Assembly (NCBI GenBank): GCA_018105865.1
Contig: CM030837.1
Span: 2,175,475-2,239,474, forward strand
Direction: 5' to 3'
Source: Metaphire vulgaris
Lineage: Eukaryota; Annelida; Clitellata; Crassiclitellata; Megascolecidae
DNA: 64,000 nt
The translations under genes and the position numbers were made by a program. The notes below the pieces were generated by a model that made no database searches, was not told the origin of the DNA, and was given only the letters and a program-made list of their open reading frames with translations. This document shows positions 50,737 through 63,072 of this stretch, one piece after another (position 1 is the first letter of the stretch; every line of letters starts with the position of its first letter).

Positions 50737-52269
50737 TCGATTATTATTATTAATTCTGACAATTTCATATAGCGCAATACGCATAGCGAAGGCTAAAGTC
50801 AAGAGCACTTTACAAATGTCCCTAATAGGAGATATTAAATAAATATGTTTTAAGGTTCCTAGTGAACAGTTCAGGAGATGTCACCCTAGTCACGTCCGCC
50901 GGCAGGGAGTTCCAAAGCAAAGGGTTGCCCCTCGAAACAGACCGATCCCCAAATTTTGCTGTCGTAGACGGGGGTGGAACCACCAATTGAGAACGGCTGC
51001 TTGATCGAAGCTGCGAGCGCCGATCAGACGACTTGGGCTTACAGACCAGAGCCGTTAAGTACTCGGGGCAGAAAGGGTCATTTAACGTCCTAAATGTAAA
51101 CCAGCAACGTTTAAAGGCTATACGCTCCGGAATCCGGAGCCAGTGAAGTTTGACTCGTAATAGCGGTGTCACATGCTCATTCCACCTAGCGCCGAAGATC
51201 AGACGTGCTGAAACATTTAGCACCATCTGAAGACGGTTTAGCTGGCTGACAGGAAGTCCGAGTAAGATACTGTTACAATAATCCACTCGTGATAGAATGA
51301 GGGATCGAACCAGTTTAATCACGTCCGGTAATGGCAGGTAGCGGCGAATCTCCCGGATCCTGCGTAGCTGATAGTAACAGGTGTGAATCACATTGTTTAA
51401 TGTAATGTAATGTAATGTAATGTAATTAGCTATTTATATTGCGCCTAATCAATTAATGTTAGCAAGCGCATTACAATTAATGTCAATTATGTCTATTATT
51501 ATATGCACAATTAAACAAATGTGTCTTCAAATGTTTACGGAAAGCGACGGGCGACTTTATGCTCCGTAGCGCTGGTGGAAGAGCGTTCCAGGCATGGGGT
51601 CCAGCGTACGAGAAGGCTCGTTGTCCCATGACTGTCCGAAGACGAGGTTTCTGGTATTGACTGGTAGAGGCTGATCGTAGGCCTGGTCTACCACTGACAA
51701 ACTGACAAACGAAAGTGACTGACAAACGAAAGTGACTCATCCAAAAGAACGCCTAGAAGACGTAGTTCGGTACAAGGAACAATGTCTACATCTTCAATTG
51801 AAAACGGATTTCGTGGTACGAGATGTTTCCTTCTAGGTGTACTTAACCAGAGGAACTCAGTCTTTGCTGGATTCAGGGATAACCGATTTTCATCCGTCCA
51901 CTGTTCTATCGAGGAAATACAGTCCGTGATAGAGGACCGTAGTCGTTCGACGTCAGATGGGTTACACGAGGAGTAGACCTGAACGTCATCGGCATAAGCG
52001 TGTGAAGTAAGCCCACACGATTTGATGATTTGCCCTATATCTGCCACATATAGGACGAACAGTAGTGGGCCTAGTACCGATCCTTGCGGCACTCCACTGA
52101 GAACACGGCGCGAGTCTGACGTGCGACCATTCCAGCAAACCGATTGAGATCTAGCTGTCAGGTAGTCTCGAATCCAGGATAGCGCAACTCCATTTAAGCC
52201 GTAGGTAAGTTCAAGGCGACGAACGAGAATGTCATGGTCTACTGTATCAAAAGCCGCAGAGAGGTCCAT
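50737..52269 (-). mobile_element. 5'-truncated non-LTR retrotransposon (CR1/Jockey-like LINE), interrupted by a second LINE
   Basis: The right part, 51741-52269, encodes reverse transcriptase with DLSAAFDTVDHDIL (catalytic palm), GVPQGSVLGPLLF and the YADD-type active site HAYADDVQVY. The left part, 50822-51391, encodes the conserved C-terminal half (RSLILSRVDYCNSILLGLP, then LWNSLPADVTRV) and ends at a stop near 50822. The 3' UTR then runs to a TAATAATAAT tail at 50737-50757. The two halves belong to one element split by an insertion at about 51392-51740. No endonuclease domain or 5' end is present, so this copy is dead. Confidence 0.85.
51392..51740 (-). mobile_element. Second LINE 3' end nested in the first
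   Basis: The frame 51483-51740 encodes a typical LINE C-terminus (RAFSYAGPHAWNALPP, then KHLKTHLFN) that does not continue the flanking element. It is followed by a short 3' UTR with AATATAAATAGC and an (ATTAC)n tail at about 51392-51425. The tail directly abuts the resumed reading frame of the outer LINE, so this is a severely 5'-truncated insertion. A direct repeat of about 17 bp (ACTGACAAACGAAAGTG) at 51700-51740 marks the junction side and may reflect target duplication or slippage. Confidence 0.7.
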
Positions 52270-52347
52270 GATGATGATGATGATGATGATGCTAATGATG
52301 AATGGCGCAGATGTCTGCGTTCAATGTGTTCGCGCAAGAGGAGGACA

Positions 52348-52537
52348 CAGTGTTTATTCTAGGCCTTCTCTGGGGGGAATTCCCCCTTCCCCAGTTTTAA
52401 AATTCCCCCCCCCCAAAAAAAAAATTATATGTTGGCTGGGGGTGGAAATTTCCCCACAAAAGTGTGGAGACTCAGACCTTGTCCCCCCAAAACATTTCAA
52501 ACCCCCTCCAATGTCAAGGTGGCTAGAATAAACACTG
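52348..52537. mobile_element. hAT-type MITE, family D
   Basis: The termini are the perfect CAGTGTTTATTCTAG / CTAGAATAAACACTG inverted repeats. The perfect 8-bp duplication is GGAGGACA at 52340-52347 and 52538-52545. It lies just right of the LINE. Confidence 0.92.
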
Positions 52538-52727
52538 GGAGGACACCTCGAACAATTGCTTAATTAAGCTTTGACTTGTTATAGCTTTGCTTTAATTCAT
52601 TTACTAAATTTAGAACAGAAATAATATGCTATAATAGAACAAAATTTCTGGAACGATGAAAGCCATCAGTAATTAAGTCTCTGTTACAATTCACGGCGTT
52701 CGTTTACTTCTTCATCCGATCCAGTTG

Positions 52728-52915
52728 CTATTGTAGGCCGTACTTGTTAACAGGAGCAACCGTGTTGCAACTGTCTTGGCCACAGTACTTGAAGCAGGTG
52801 GTACTGCTCACTACTTCTCCAGGGTAATCGCTCTTGTACTGCTTTGTAACACAGCCGTCCGTACCGGTGGATGACGTGCAACCTCTCGACACCACAGTTT
52901 TGGAATCATAGAAGT
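52728..52915 (-). CDS. Probable C-terminal exon of a Ly6/uPAR three-finger protein
   Basis: Reading leftwards, a good acceptor (TTATTGCAG, ending at 52916) is followed by an open frame to a TAG at 52728-52730. The peptide contains RGCTSSTGTDGC, then TTCFKYCGQDSCNT. This matches the second half of a three-finger domain: paired cysteines, then C-x2-C-x3-D-x-C-N with the invariant terminal Cys-Asn. The exon starts in phase 1 and would be the last of two or three exons. I could not find the signal-peptide exon or the first cysteine exon in the right-hand flank (52978-55900), which is full of repeats. Members are small secreted or GPI-anchored proteins; the role here is unknown. It could also be an isolated exon remnant. 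Confidence 0.55.
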
Positions 52916-52977
52916 CTGCAATAATTATTACAACAATCTCAAACTGCACACCGTGTACAATGTGGATGTGTGAAATC

Positions 52978-53173
52978 CAGGGATATTTCTAGGATTGTGA
53001 ATTGGGGTGGGTGGGAGGTGTCGACCTCAAATTGGGGGGGGGGGTCCGGAGCTAATTAGTATGCATTTTGTATGCATACCATTGTCACATTTCCAAATTT
53101 TGGAGGGTGTCGACCTCAAATTGAGGGGAAGGGGGTGTTGAGTGGGTGTTAGGGGGGTGTCAAAATATCTCTG
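52978..53173. mobile_element. hAT-type MITE, family G
   Basis: The termini are CAGGGATATTTC and AAATATCTCTG. The flanks GTGAAATC (52970-52977) and GTGAAAAC (53174-53181) match at 7 of 8. It lies upstream (in minus-strand sense) of the Ly6-like exon. Confidence 0.7.
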
Positions 53174-54447
53174 GTGAAAACGGTACGGAGGAATTTGCAT
53201 ATTGAGAGATTAGTGATTACGTCATCAAGGCTGCTGTGGCAAATGCAGTGGTTAAATGGTTAAATTACTTTGTGTCAGAGGTGTCGGATCTTCTTATCGT
53301 TCCTCCGGACACAGAATTTCTTCACAACTTTTTAAAATTCATTTAAAACGAACGTTTAGAGCACAGTTCACGTTTTCTTTTCTTTCCCGTGCATGCAAAG
53401 TGTTAAAGTAGACAATAGAAGATCACAACGAATTAAAAGTACGTTCCGGATCTTATGCCGGACGTACCGGATCGGAGATCTGGCAAGATCCGGCTCAATT
53501 TAACCCCTGGAAAAATGTGCAGCTGAAAAAAACATACTTTGGAACAAATACGATGTTCAGCCCATGGTTTTGAAAGATCAAACCTGAAACCGGGTTTAAA
53601 TTCTAAGGAGCTACATGGGTGCTGCTTTTGAAAGCGCTATAGAATTTAACGAAATTTTACTTACTTACTTACTTTAAACAGCTACACTACAGTGAATATG
53701 GATCTCTACACCATTGTATAGTAGTTCATCCATTTAAGCACCTGCAAGTGCTTCCGTAAGTTTCATGATATCAGGCAACAGTGCTGACGTTCGGCTTCAT
53801 TTAAAATATCGTTAAATCCATATTAAACGACTTCGATTATCATAGGCAACATTCTCGCGAACAATTATTCTGAATGCCGTGAGTTTAAAGACGATAAATC
53901 GTATAACTCATCCAATCAATACATAGATTCAAACAGCTATCAACAGCTACAATTAATTATGAATAGTAAAATATAGAAATGGAAATAGCAATAGGCCTAG
54001 ATCTATGAAACGGCGGTGTAGTGTAGGCCTATATCGATTTGTTTGACGGTGAGTGAAGAATACAGTATATGAAGATTTGGAGATTGATTATCTGTGTTTT
54101 ATAGAATGACAATTATTCAATTTATTAATAATTGAGTTTACCATGGAACTCGAGCAAAGAGCCAAAGATATTGTTGAAGTAGATTTCCGTCGCCTGCATT
54201 GACTGTCGACGTATCCTTTCTCGAAATCTTTACTAATAGATACCTATCTACGGGAACTGTGTTCTCTTTTGGTATCTACTTTCCAACGTTATAACGACTA
54301 CAATGATCACAATGACTTATATTATTGGAGTAATTTTCTATGTTCTATTTTTTTTCGGTGCTATAATGAATGTTTGACGTCAGCACTTGATGATGTACTT
54401 ATGTATGTAACTGGTATGATGTTCTGTTGGAAATAAACCATTATTTA

Positions 54448-54529
<82 letters not shown>

Positions 54530-54594
54530 GAAGCGGATAAGAAACAAATATATCTTGAATATAGGCATGAGTTGAAATAAATTGTATAGTATAT

Positions 54595-54720
54595 TGTATT
54601 GTATACTGGACTATTTATATAGCGCCGTAAGCATATCATAACCAAAAACAGGGCGCTTTACAGGGGGTATGACCCCCTAAACAGATGGCTTTTCAATCTG
54701 TTTTTGAAGATGGGCCGAGC
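54595..54720 (-). mobile_element. LINE 3' end fragment downstream of an ATT array
   Basis: ACTATTTATATAGCGCCGTAAGC and GGGCGCTTTACAGG match the LINE tail pattern. An (ATT)n array at 54449-54527 lies about 70 bp to its left, on the tail side. Confidence 0.5.
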
Positions 54721-55603
54721 TTAAAATAAAGGTTCAGTTCTATGATAAAATATGCTAATTAAACGTGTGATATCGTCCATGCATAAGTCTTATACTGACT
54801 TATGAAGAACTACATGATGTTCTAATAACGTAACTCGCTTCGGTGCATTCCATCCAGTCATTCGCAACAAGACGGCTATTCCTCGCCCTCGCCGACACTT
54901 CAGCCATCTTTACGGACACCGGGAGCAAATGGGGGGGGGACTATACTTAGAACGCCATTCCAATGGTCGGCCCTATTCAGGGCGGCGTGGCGCAATGTTC
55001 TTCGGCTAATCAAAGGAAAACGAGTGTCGGGGCAAGATTGTAAGACGGTCATTATGGCACCGCTAATACGCCGCGGAGACGAGAGAGAGGGAGAACCAGG
55101 TGCGTACCAAAAGCAGACGGATGGACTCCGGCGTTGCGACCAGGGCTGGAAGTCCCTTAATTAGGTCGGATGGGAGGTTTCTGTCGTCTGCGACGATTCA
55201 AATAGAGGCGCACGGTAGTTTTTTGTATGTCTTTACTTGGAATGCAAGTGCTTAACACTGACTATGCCATTTAAAGTTTAAACGCAATAGAGACCAGGTT
55301 GGTAGGTAAGAAGCCTAATTAGGTATGTATGTATGTATTTAGGCCTAAGTGGGTCGGTGGATAGGTAGGCAGGTAATTAGGTAACTATGTATGTATGTAT
55401 GTAATATGTGAGTAGGTAGGTATGTTGGAAGTTACGTATGTAGGTTGGTGGGTACGACAGTAGACAGACAGAGAGAGGCAGATAGATAGATGAGCATTTC
55501 TCACGGACTGTTTCTTGGCCATTACGGAATGTACAGTAAGCTGAGTAAGGCATCGTAAATGGAAGCCTTCGATGCCATTTTGAATGTGAGAGCCAATATC
55601 AAG

Positions 55604-55665
<62 letters not shown>

Positions 55666-56930
55666 AAAAGATACAGTTAAAAGTGCACAAGTTTTAAATT
55701 TTGAACGTAAACATGCGAGACCATGCAATTGAAACCATAGCTTTAAAGTTTTCCGCCACGAAAATCACGGCACGTATCGCATTACACTCTCTCTCCTTCT
55801 GACCGATCTCTGGAATGACCCGGATAATCTTTTGCGCATGGATTTGAAGTACCATCGATTGACGATACCCTTGGGTATTAGAACTGGTGCATAGTTATTA
55901 TTACATTTAACTGCAGATTGCATGTCCGTGCTTTGACTGGAATTCGTCCACAGCTGGACTTGAATGGGGAGGTGAGGTTTGGTGCCGATGGTCTTACTAG
56001 CTAGGCCCGGCGTGTTGACGATGTGAGGCCATTAACACGATTGAAATTATTCCACGCTGAATATAACATACGACACTGCCCGTCGACGACAGATCGAATG
56101 CAAAGGGGCCTGACTGCGTGCATGAAATCCGTGAGTCGCATGCGAGTGCAGGGCGACGTGCCGGACGACCCAGGGGAACGGCCTGGCCCGTTCGTCGACG
56201 ACCCCCCCCCGTGTCCGGGCTTTCTCTTCTGTACCGTCAGACTTGCATCTCATCAAGAGGCCCGATCCACTCTCCTTTATGAGACAAGGTTATACGGGTT
56301 TTATTGCGTCCTTATACGGTCGGATGTTCGGCCGCCTGGCGAGAGATCTGAGAAGCATGTATGGCCGTACGACACGTAGGGTCTGCTGGTGGAAAGTCAG
56401 TGGTGGAATTTTCATTCCCTTCTTGTTACCCCCAAAAGACGTTTCACTCGAGTCCCTATCGGTAGCCAGGCAATACTTGCTCGACATGGAAGACCAGGAT
56501 TGAATCCCAGTAGATAAATAAGTTAAAATAACAGGTTCTTGTTTCGTAGTTGATAACCGTCGTAAAATTAACATAAGATTTTCCTAAGCCTGCATCGGTC
56601 AAAGAAGCAGATAGTAAATAATAGTGTTTGAAATAAAACTTGAAACTATATCAAGAAAATCTCTTTGATTGCACGGCATTCTACGATTTAGCATTCGAAC
56701 GACAATAATTATAGAACACACGAGTCATGATTAAAAAGAATATTTCTATAAATTGTAAAATTGTATTGTAGTTCTTCATTTAATATTTATTCAAATATCG
56801 CATATGTTTCACTCTGCTCACTAAAAAGATACATTCTAACCATAAGAAAGCGATGTCAGTTTGCCTCTTTATGGCTAATTGGTCAACAGTTCACACTGAA
56901 TGCGGTTCTAACAGTGAGAACGATCTCAGG

Positions 56931-57205
<275 letters not shown>

Positions 57206-57613
57206 TTTGCCTTCGACAAGATCGCTATCCAAGAATATGGAAGCGTTGGTCGTGGGGATGGGTCTGGGGAACAGCTCTCAAGGGAACGACGTGCATGAGT
57301 CCCGCGAACGAACGTGTCTAAATGACAGAGACGGTGTCTGGAAATTTCGCAGTAGAAGTCTTCATACGTAAAATCTAATTTCGTCTGCTCCGTGCGTCTG
57401 CCTCTCGACTGCTGTCCCAAGAGTCGTCGTTCGGTTTCAATACTTCATGCACACTGTCTGTCTCGCGCAGGACGAGTTTCGTTTCAGCGAATTAAATAAG
57501 CGGCGCGATATTTTTATCCCCGCCAGCTGAAATCTTTTTCACAAACACGTCAGACGCTGTCTAGCATAGGCAGTAAATAAAGGATAGCACGAGAAGGAAG
57601 CTTGAAAGACGTA

Positions 57614-58035
57614 AGTGATGATGACGACGACAACGACGACGACGATGATGATGATGATGCTGTTGATGATGATGATGTTGTTGTTGATGATGATGATAAT
57701 GATGATGATGATGATAATGATGATGATGATGATGATGATGATAATGATGATGATGATGATCATGATGTTGTTGTTGATGATCATGATGATGATAATGATG
57801 ATGATGATGATGACGATGATGATGACAATGATAATGATGATGATGATGATGATGATGATAATGATGATGATGATGATTATGATGTTGATGATGATGATGA
57901 TAATGATGATGATGATGATCATGATGTTGTTGATGATGATGATGATAATGATAATGATGATGATGATGATGACAATGATAATGATGATGATGATGTTGAT
58001 GATGATGATGATGATGATGATGATTATGATGTTGA
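57614..58035. repeat. Imperfect GAT array (about 420 bp)
   Basis: (GAT)n with regular AAT, GTT and CAT variants in higher-order blocks. All reading frames are open because of composition; not a gene. Confidence 0.95.
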
Positions 58036-58205
58036 CGAGAAACAAGAAGATGAAGTAACATAAGTGCAGGACTCGAAATAAGTTCAAATAAGGTCTTATT
58101 CTCTACAGGGTTTTTGATGACTGTAATTTTATTTATTTTTATTGAACTCTGTAATTTGCCCTTGCTACTGACATTTTGGTTATATGGCGCATAAGAATTC
58201 ATCAG

Positions 58206-58207
58206 TT

Positions 58208-58245
<38 letters not shown>

Positions 58246-58246
58246 T

Positions 58247-58316
<70 letters not shown>
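58206..58316. repeat. ACT/AAT array
   Basis: (CTA)n followed by (ATA)n, similar in makeup to 9776 and 22814. Confidence 0.9.
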
Positions 58317-58317
<1 letters not shown>

Positions 58318-58372
58318 TTAGAGATGGCATGTACAGTATTCGTGGTCTAAAATAAGCGGTCACTGTCATCAT

Positions 58373-58478
58373 TAGTGTCTATTACAGATAGAATAGTATC
58401 TATCACAGACAGGATAGTATCTATCACAGATAGAATAGTACCTGACACAGATAGAATGGTATCTGTCATAGATATCGC
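58373..58478. repeat. 24-bp minisatellite
   Basis: Four to five units of a 24-bp motif (ATAGTATCTATCACAGAC core). One frame reads SITDRIV repeatedly, but there is no other coding support. Confidence 0.75.
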
Positions 58479-60056
58479 TATACCGCCGTCATCGTCTTGT
58501 CAGTCTTGTCCGTCGTTTTCTAGCGTGACGTCACTGCGAAATCTTACGAAAAAAATCCGCGGAGAATTGTCTCCGAGAGACGTTTTCGTCACGTGACTCG
58601 GCTGTCAACGCATTTCCGTCAGCGGGTTTGATTGACACGGCGGGTACGGTTTCGTGTCGGCGCAGACGACCGCGACGACATCCGAGAGTCCAATTAAAGC
58701 GATAAATCTTTCCCATTATATATGTCGCGAAAGTCACGTACGTTCGTTACACGTTCGGCATGTCTTATGTTTCATCCCCGTTTAAAACAATGTCGAGCTT
58801 TTCTAAAGTCAAATTTCTCGCGCAATTTTGGTTCCACCCAGACCAGTAGTTACTAAAACACATGCAACAAACCAAAAGGTATATATAAATGGCCTACTTA
58901 GTTCAAGAATGAGCTATAGAAATAGTGTCTGGGATCCCTATATATATATTTTAATTTATATTTATACATTTATTTATTTATTTATATGCATATATATATA
59001 CAGTATATATATATATATATATACTGTATATGAAATTTCAATGTGCTGTCAGTAGTCTTAGAGACCGCCTGCATAAATATTAGGGAAAATAGGCCTTTGA
59101 GCGTATAGTTAATTTAAGAGATTTGATTGGTTGAATTCAGTGACATCTAATCTACCCCGCGCAGTTTGTGTCCATCTGTTAACGTGGAAGAAACTCTCTT
59201 TTTACACTTTTCATTGCAATCAACTTGCCACTTGCTAGACCTGCTGTGCTGCTGATGTCTAAAACGGATAGAAATTATAGAATGCATACATTGCATAGAA
59301 TACGCACTAAATACATGTAGATAGGCAGAACCACGAGAGAGATAACTGGAAATGGACTCGATGAACGATTGAACGATGGACAACAGAATTAAGCAGATGA
59401 GTGAAAACAAATTCAACGTTTGAGCGAATAGGATCAATGCAAGAAGAAAATCAATGAAACGGTTGATTGACCGAGTGACTAAACGGTTGACAGGATTGAC
59501 ATTGACAAAGTGATGAATGATATCACACATATAGTTCGAACCACAGTTGTGCTAGGAAATGCAGGACATTTTATTCGTACAAATTCTAGATCGGATAGCA
59601 AATTCTAAAGTTTTGCAAAAAAAACGCGAAAATTTATTGTCTTCGATCACACCAAAGTTCGGATTTGAGTCTCGTAATAATCAATATGATAAATCGACAG
59701 AAAACAAAGAATTATTTATAACAAAGAAAAAACAATGAAAGAAAGAAAGAACTGGCGGCAAGAACTGTCACGTGATATCGATGCGGAGTTTTATAATACT
59801 CGGAGAAAAGCACTGTCTCTTCTACCCCTACCTCCTCCTCCCCTCAAACACCTCTTCCTCCTTCCCTCTCACACGACCAATTCGAATTAAGCGATGATCA
59901 TTCGAACGCGAAAAACTGCTCCACGACAAAATTCAAGTGCGCTACAGCGGCAAAGAAGAACGCGCGTCACGTGACCACCGGCAATTCGACTTACTTCCGG
60001 CGGAAGCGCTCATGCTATATATATATAAACACACTCGCACAATATATATATATGTA

Positions 60057-60130
60057 CAGGGTGGCACAAAAAACGGACTATATTAAATGCAAACCTAAGT
60101 GTGACTAGTCCGGTTTTTTGCGCCACCCTA
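60057..60130. mobile_element. 74-bp mariner-like palindromic MITE in the Kv 3' flank
   Basis: CAGGGTGGCACAAAAAACGG pairs with CCGGTTTTTTGCGCCACCCT across a loop of about 30 bp. It is inserted at TA within a TA repeat. The termini resemble Tc1/mariner ends of the GGGTGGCGCAAAAA type. Confidence 0.65.
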
Positions 60131-60186
60131 TATATATATATATATAGGGTATATATATAGGGTATATATATAGGGTATATATATAG

Positions 60187-60222
<36 letters not shown>

Positions 60223-60289
60223 AAGCCGTGTTTGTATAGTGCGTCTTCGAGGCGCTGTATTATAATACTGTGGCGATGTTTTGCTTTGT

Positions 60290-61888
60290 CTACACGTTTG
60301 TTTCGTGATTTTCCGCATCGATTCGCTTCAGTGATTTTCTCGATTGCACGAACAGTGAATCTTCGTCGGTGACTACGTCGTCGGATGAGTCATTAATTTC
60401 CACCAATCGACTCTCGTCTCTCTTTCCCGACGACGAATCATTAGCTTCCGTCTTTTCGTATTCTACTTCTTCGTCGTCGTCATAGTCATCTTTATCTTTA
60501 CCTCCTTGTTCCTCCTCCTCCTCCCCCTCTTCTTCTTCATCTTCGTCCTCTTCTTCGTCATCATCTTCTTCGTCGTCGTCGTCGTCGTCTTCCTTGTTTG
60601 GCGTTCGACTTCCGGTGTGCTCTTCGCACACGTGACCGAAGAAGTCGAAACCGGAAGTGGTGACGGCGGCGGAATCGTCCGTCCGGTCGGTGTTCTCGCG
60701 GTGGTAGAAGTAGTTGAAGTTCGAGACGATGACCGGAACCGGAAGCGCTATGGTTAGGACGCCGGCGATGGCGCACAGCGACCCGATCAGCTTGCCCCAC
60801 GGGCTGTTCGGCCGCATGTCGCCGTACCCGACGGTCGTCATCGTGACGACCGCCCACCAGAAGGCATCCGGTATGCTCTTGAAGGTCGTCGGGTCCTGCT
60901 CGGCCTCGGCGAAGTAGACGGCGCTCGAGAACAGGATGACGCAGATCATGAGGAAGAAGATGAGCAGGCCGAGCTCGCGCATGCTCGCCCGGATCGTCTG
61001 TCCGAGTATCTGGAGGCCCTTCGAATGCCGGGACAGCTTGAAGATCCGGAAGACGCGGACCAGCCGTACGACCCGGAGTATGGCCAACGACATCGCCTGG
61101 CTGTTCGGCCGGTCCTCGTCGACGACGACCGTGCCGAGGGTGATGTAGTACGGTATGATGGCCAGCAGGTCGATGAGGTTCATCAGGTTCTTGAAGAAGT
61201 ACAGGTGGTCGGGACAGGTGGCGAACCGCAGCACGAACTCCGACGTGAACCAGATGATGCAGACGGTCTCGATGATGAAGAACGGTTCGTTCATCCGGAC
61301 GCGGTCGTCCACCTCCAGCGGATCCGACGACATTCCGCCGTGGGTGGAGTTGCCCGGATGGTAGCGCTTCAGCTCCGGCAGCGTCTCCAGGCAGAACGTG
61401 GCTATGGAGAGGATGATGACGCTGACGGACAGGATCGCCACCAGCCGGGCGGCCAGCGAGCTGTCCGGGTTCTCGAGGAGGATCCAGATCCGGCGCTGGA
61501 ACGCGTTGACCGGCAGCGGCTTGGCCGCCTCGGTGACCAGGCCCTCCTCCTGGCGGAACTTGAGGATGATCTCCGAGCCGAGCTGGTAGAAGCACAGCTC
61601 CTCGGAGAAGATCTCTACGTGAACGTTCACTGGACGGCGTAGGTTACCGGCGCTCTGGTAGTAGTAGAGGATCGAGTCGAAGCTGGTACGGTCGCGGTCG
61701 AAGAAGTACTCGTTCCGCAGCGGATCGAAGTACCGGTTGCGCTTCTGCGGGTCGCCGAGCAGCGTGTCGGGGAACTGGTCGAGCGTCTGCAGGCGGGTCT
61801 CGAACCGGAGACCGCTGACGTTGATGACGACACGGTCGGATTCCGAGGTCTTCGTTGCCGAATCGTCGATGGCGGAAGCCCCCGTACT
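60290..61888 (-). CDS. KCNA (Shaker): Kv1/Shaker-type voltage-gated potassium channel, terminal exon (532 aa visible, N-terminal exon missing)
   Basis: Predicted delayed-rectifier or A-type K+ channel alpha subunit. The frame contains the T1 tetramerisation domain ([32 protein letters not shown]), S1 ending [12 protein letters not shown], an N-S-T sequon in the S1-S2 loop, S2-S3, S4 [16 protein letters not shown] with regularly spaced arginines, the pore TMTTVGYGD filter, and S6 [18 protein letters not shown] with the PVP hinge; together these are diagnostic of Kv1. The cytoplasmic tail has an uninterrupted run of about 35-40 Asp/Glu residues and ends ETNV, a class I PDZ ligand like the ETDV of Shaker. 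In-frame stops at 61904-61909 and the absence of an in-frame ATG before T1 show that an upstream exon exists. The acceptor is after CAG at 61889 (exon start 61888) or after GCAG at 61893. A weak 16-codon candidate first exon is 62731-62778 (-), phase 0, followed by GTAAGG. Confidence 0.93.
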   Translation of the reverse strand, partial: STGASAIDDSATKTSESDRVVINVSGLRFETRLQTLDQFPDTLLGDPQKRNRYFDPLRNEYFFDRDRTSFDSILYYYQSAGNLRRPVNVHVEIFSEELCFYQLGSEIILKFRQEEGLVTEAAKPLPVNAFQRRIWILLENPDSSLAARLVAILSVSVIILSIATFCLETLPELKRYHPGNSTHGGMSSDPLEVDDRVRMNEPFFIIETVCIIWFTSEFVLRFATCPDHLYFFKNLMNLIDLLAIIPYYITLGTVVVDEDRPNSQAMSLAILRVVRLVRVFRIFKLSRHSKGLQILGQTIRASMRELGLLIFFLMICVILFSSAVYFAEAEQDPTTFKSIPDAFWWAVVTMTTVGYGDMRPNSPWGKLIGSLCAIAGVLTIALPVPVIVSNFNYFYHRENTDRTDDSAAVTTSGFDFFGHVCEEHTGSRTPNKEDDDDDDEEDDDEEEDEDEEEEGEEEEEQGGKDKDDYDDDEEVEYEKTEANDSSSGKRDESRLVEINDSSDDVVTDEDSLFVQSRKSLKRIDAENHETNV

Positions 61889-61900
61889 CTGCCTGCATCG

Positions 61901-61902
61901 AG

Positions 61903-61997
<95 letters not shown>
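61901..61997. repeat. ATC array abutting the Kv exon acceptor
   Basis: On the minus strand it reads (GAT)n right up to CTCGATGCAGGCAG, the acceptor region of the Kv exon. Confidence 0.95.
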
Positions 61998-62099
61998 TGT
62001 CATCAACATTATCGTAATCATCGACAACAACATCAACATCATCATCATTGTCGTCATCATCATCCTCATCCTCATTGTCATTATCATCATCATCATCGT

Positions 62100-62215
62100 A
62101 AGTAAGTAAGTAAAATCTCGTGGATTTATATAGCGCTTTGGAAGTTGCACAACAGTGGCTGCTTATTCTTGGGAGCCTTTCCTAAAATAGCTATGGGAAA
62201 GGTGAAAGATCGGCC
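62100..62215 (+). mobile_element. Retroelement 3' end of the (AAGT)n type
   Basis: AAGTAAGTAAGTAAAATCTCG, then TGGATTTATATAGCGCTTT and GCACAACAGTGGCTGCTTATTC. The same module recurs at 6164-6230, 17027-17100, 35300-35395, 49995-50100 and, inverted, 53615-53675. The shared AGCGC block and terminal tetranucleotide repeat suggest the 3' end of a LINE or a LINE-mobilised SINE. This copy lies between the Kv exon and its putative upstream exon. Confidence 0.55.
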
Positions 62216-63072
62216 AATATCCATCCGTCATCGTCATCATCATCTTCATCAACATCATCGTCATCATCATCATCATCATAATCATGATCATCAGACTAGC
62301 TGTTAATTAATATTCATGATATTCGAACGATAATAATATTCATGAGATATATGCAAATCAGTTTCAATCTGATTGGCGTGCCCTGGACAACGACGAAGGC
62401 GCTGTCCGATACTCGAGAGCATCCTTAGCAGAGAGCGGCGGCTTCGGTCACCGTCAGGTTGGCGGACATTTCTTTTCATCGGCCGAACGCTAATCGTATA
62501 CAGGCAGCGCCGAGACGCAGTAAGGATTTTTATAGCGAATCAGATTAGACACCACCGCCACACGCCGAATGTGAAATCCCAGGTCGTCTGCCGTACACGT
62601 TTGCACGATGCCTCACTCTTGGGGGGCGGGGGGCAAGAGTCGCGGAGGGTGTGACGGTAAAAAAAGTCTAACGGGAAAATTATATAAGGCTCCTTCATAT
62701 TCATCGGGGGGGGGGGAGGGACATCCTTACGACCTTTATAGTCGCCAATACTGTGTGCTTTGCGAATGGAAATGGCATGACAGAAGATCAGAGCGATATT
62801 GCTTATTTACTCTTTTTTGTGTTCGTCGGGTGTCACTTGGAGAAGAAAATACGTGTTTACGATAATTTCATCCGGAATTTCCTGGGGTGGGGTGGGGTGA
62901 GGGTTGAAGGAGGAGGCGCTAGAGAGCTTTGGTTGGATCAACGCAGCCTGACTAGGGTTGGCTTTGAGCTTAAATTAATCTGCGATTCCTAAGGTTGTAC
63001 TTGTATATACGTTGATACACTACATGTTGAAAATGTAGCTTACCATTCGGAAAGCGTGCCGGGTCTGTCAAT

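Noticed and set aside
56023..56503. GC-rich ORFs of 86-118 aa
   Set aside because: No recognisable motif, no splice sites that join them, and open frames on both strands.
57539..58202. ORFs of up to 213 aa rich in His, Ile, Asp or Met
   Set aside because: They are translations of the GAT microsatellite, open in all frames. The same applies to 56926-57420, 14768-15171, 17812-18203 and 9544-9935.
60561..61595. 344-aa minus-strand ORF and several plus-strand ORFs
   Set aside because: These are out-of-frame shadows of the Kv1 exon, whose T1, S4 and pore motifs fix the true frame.
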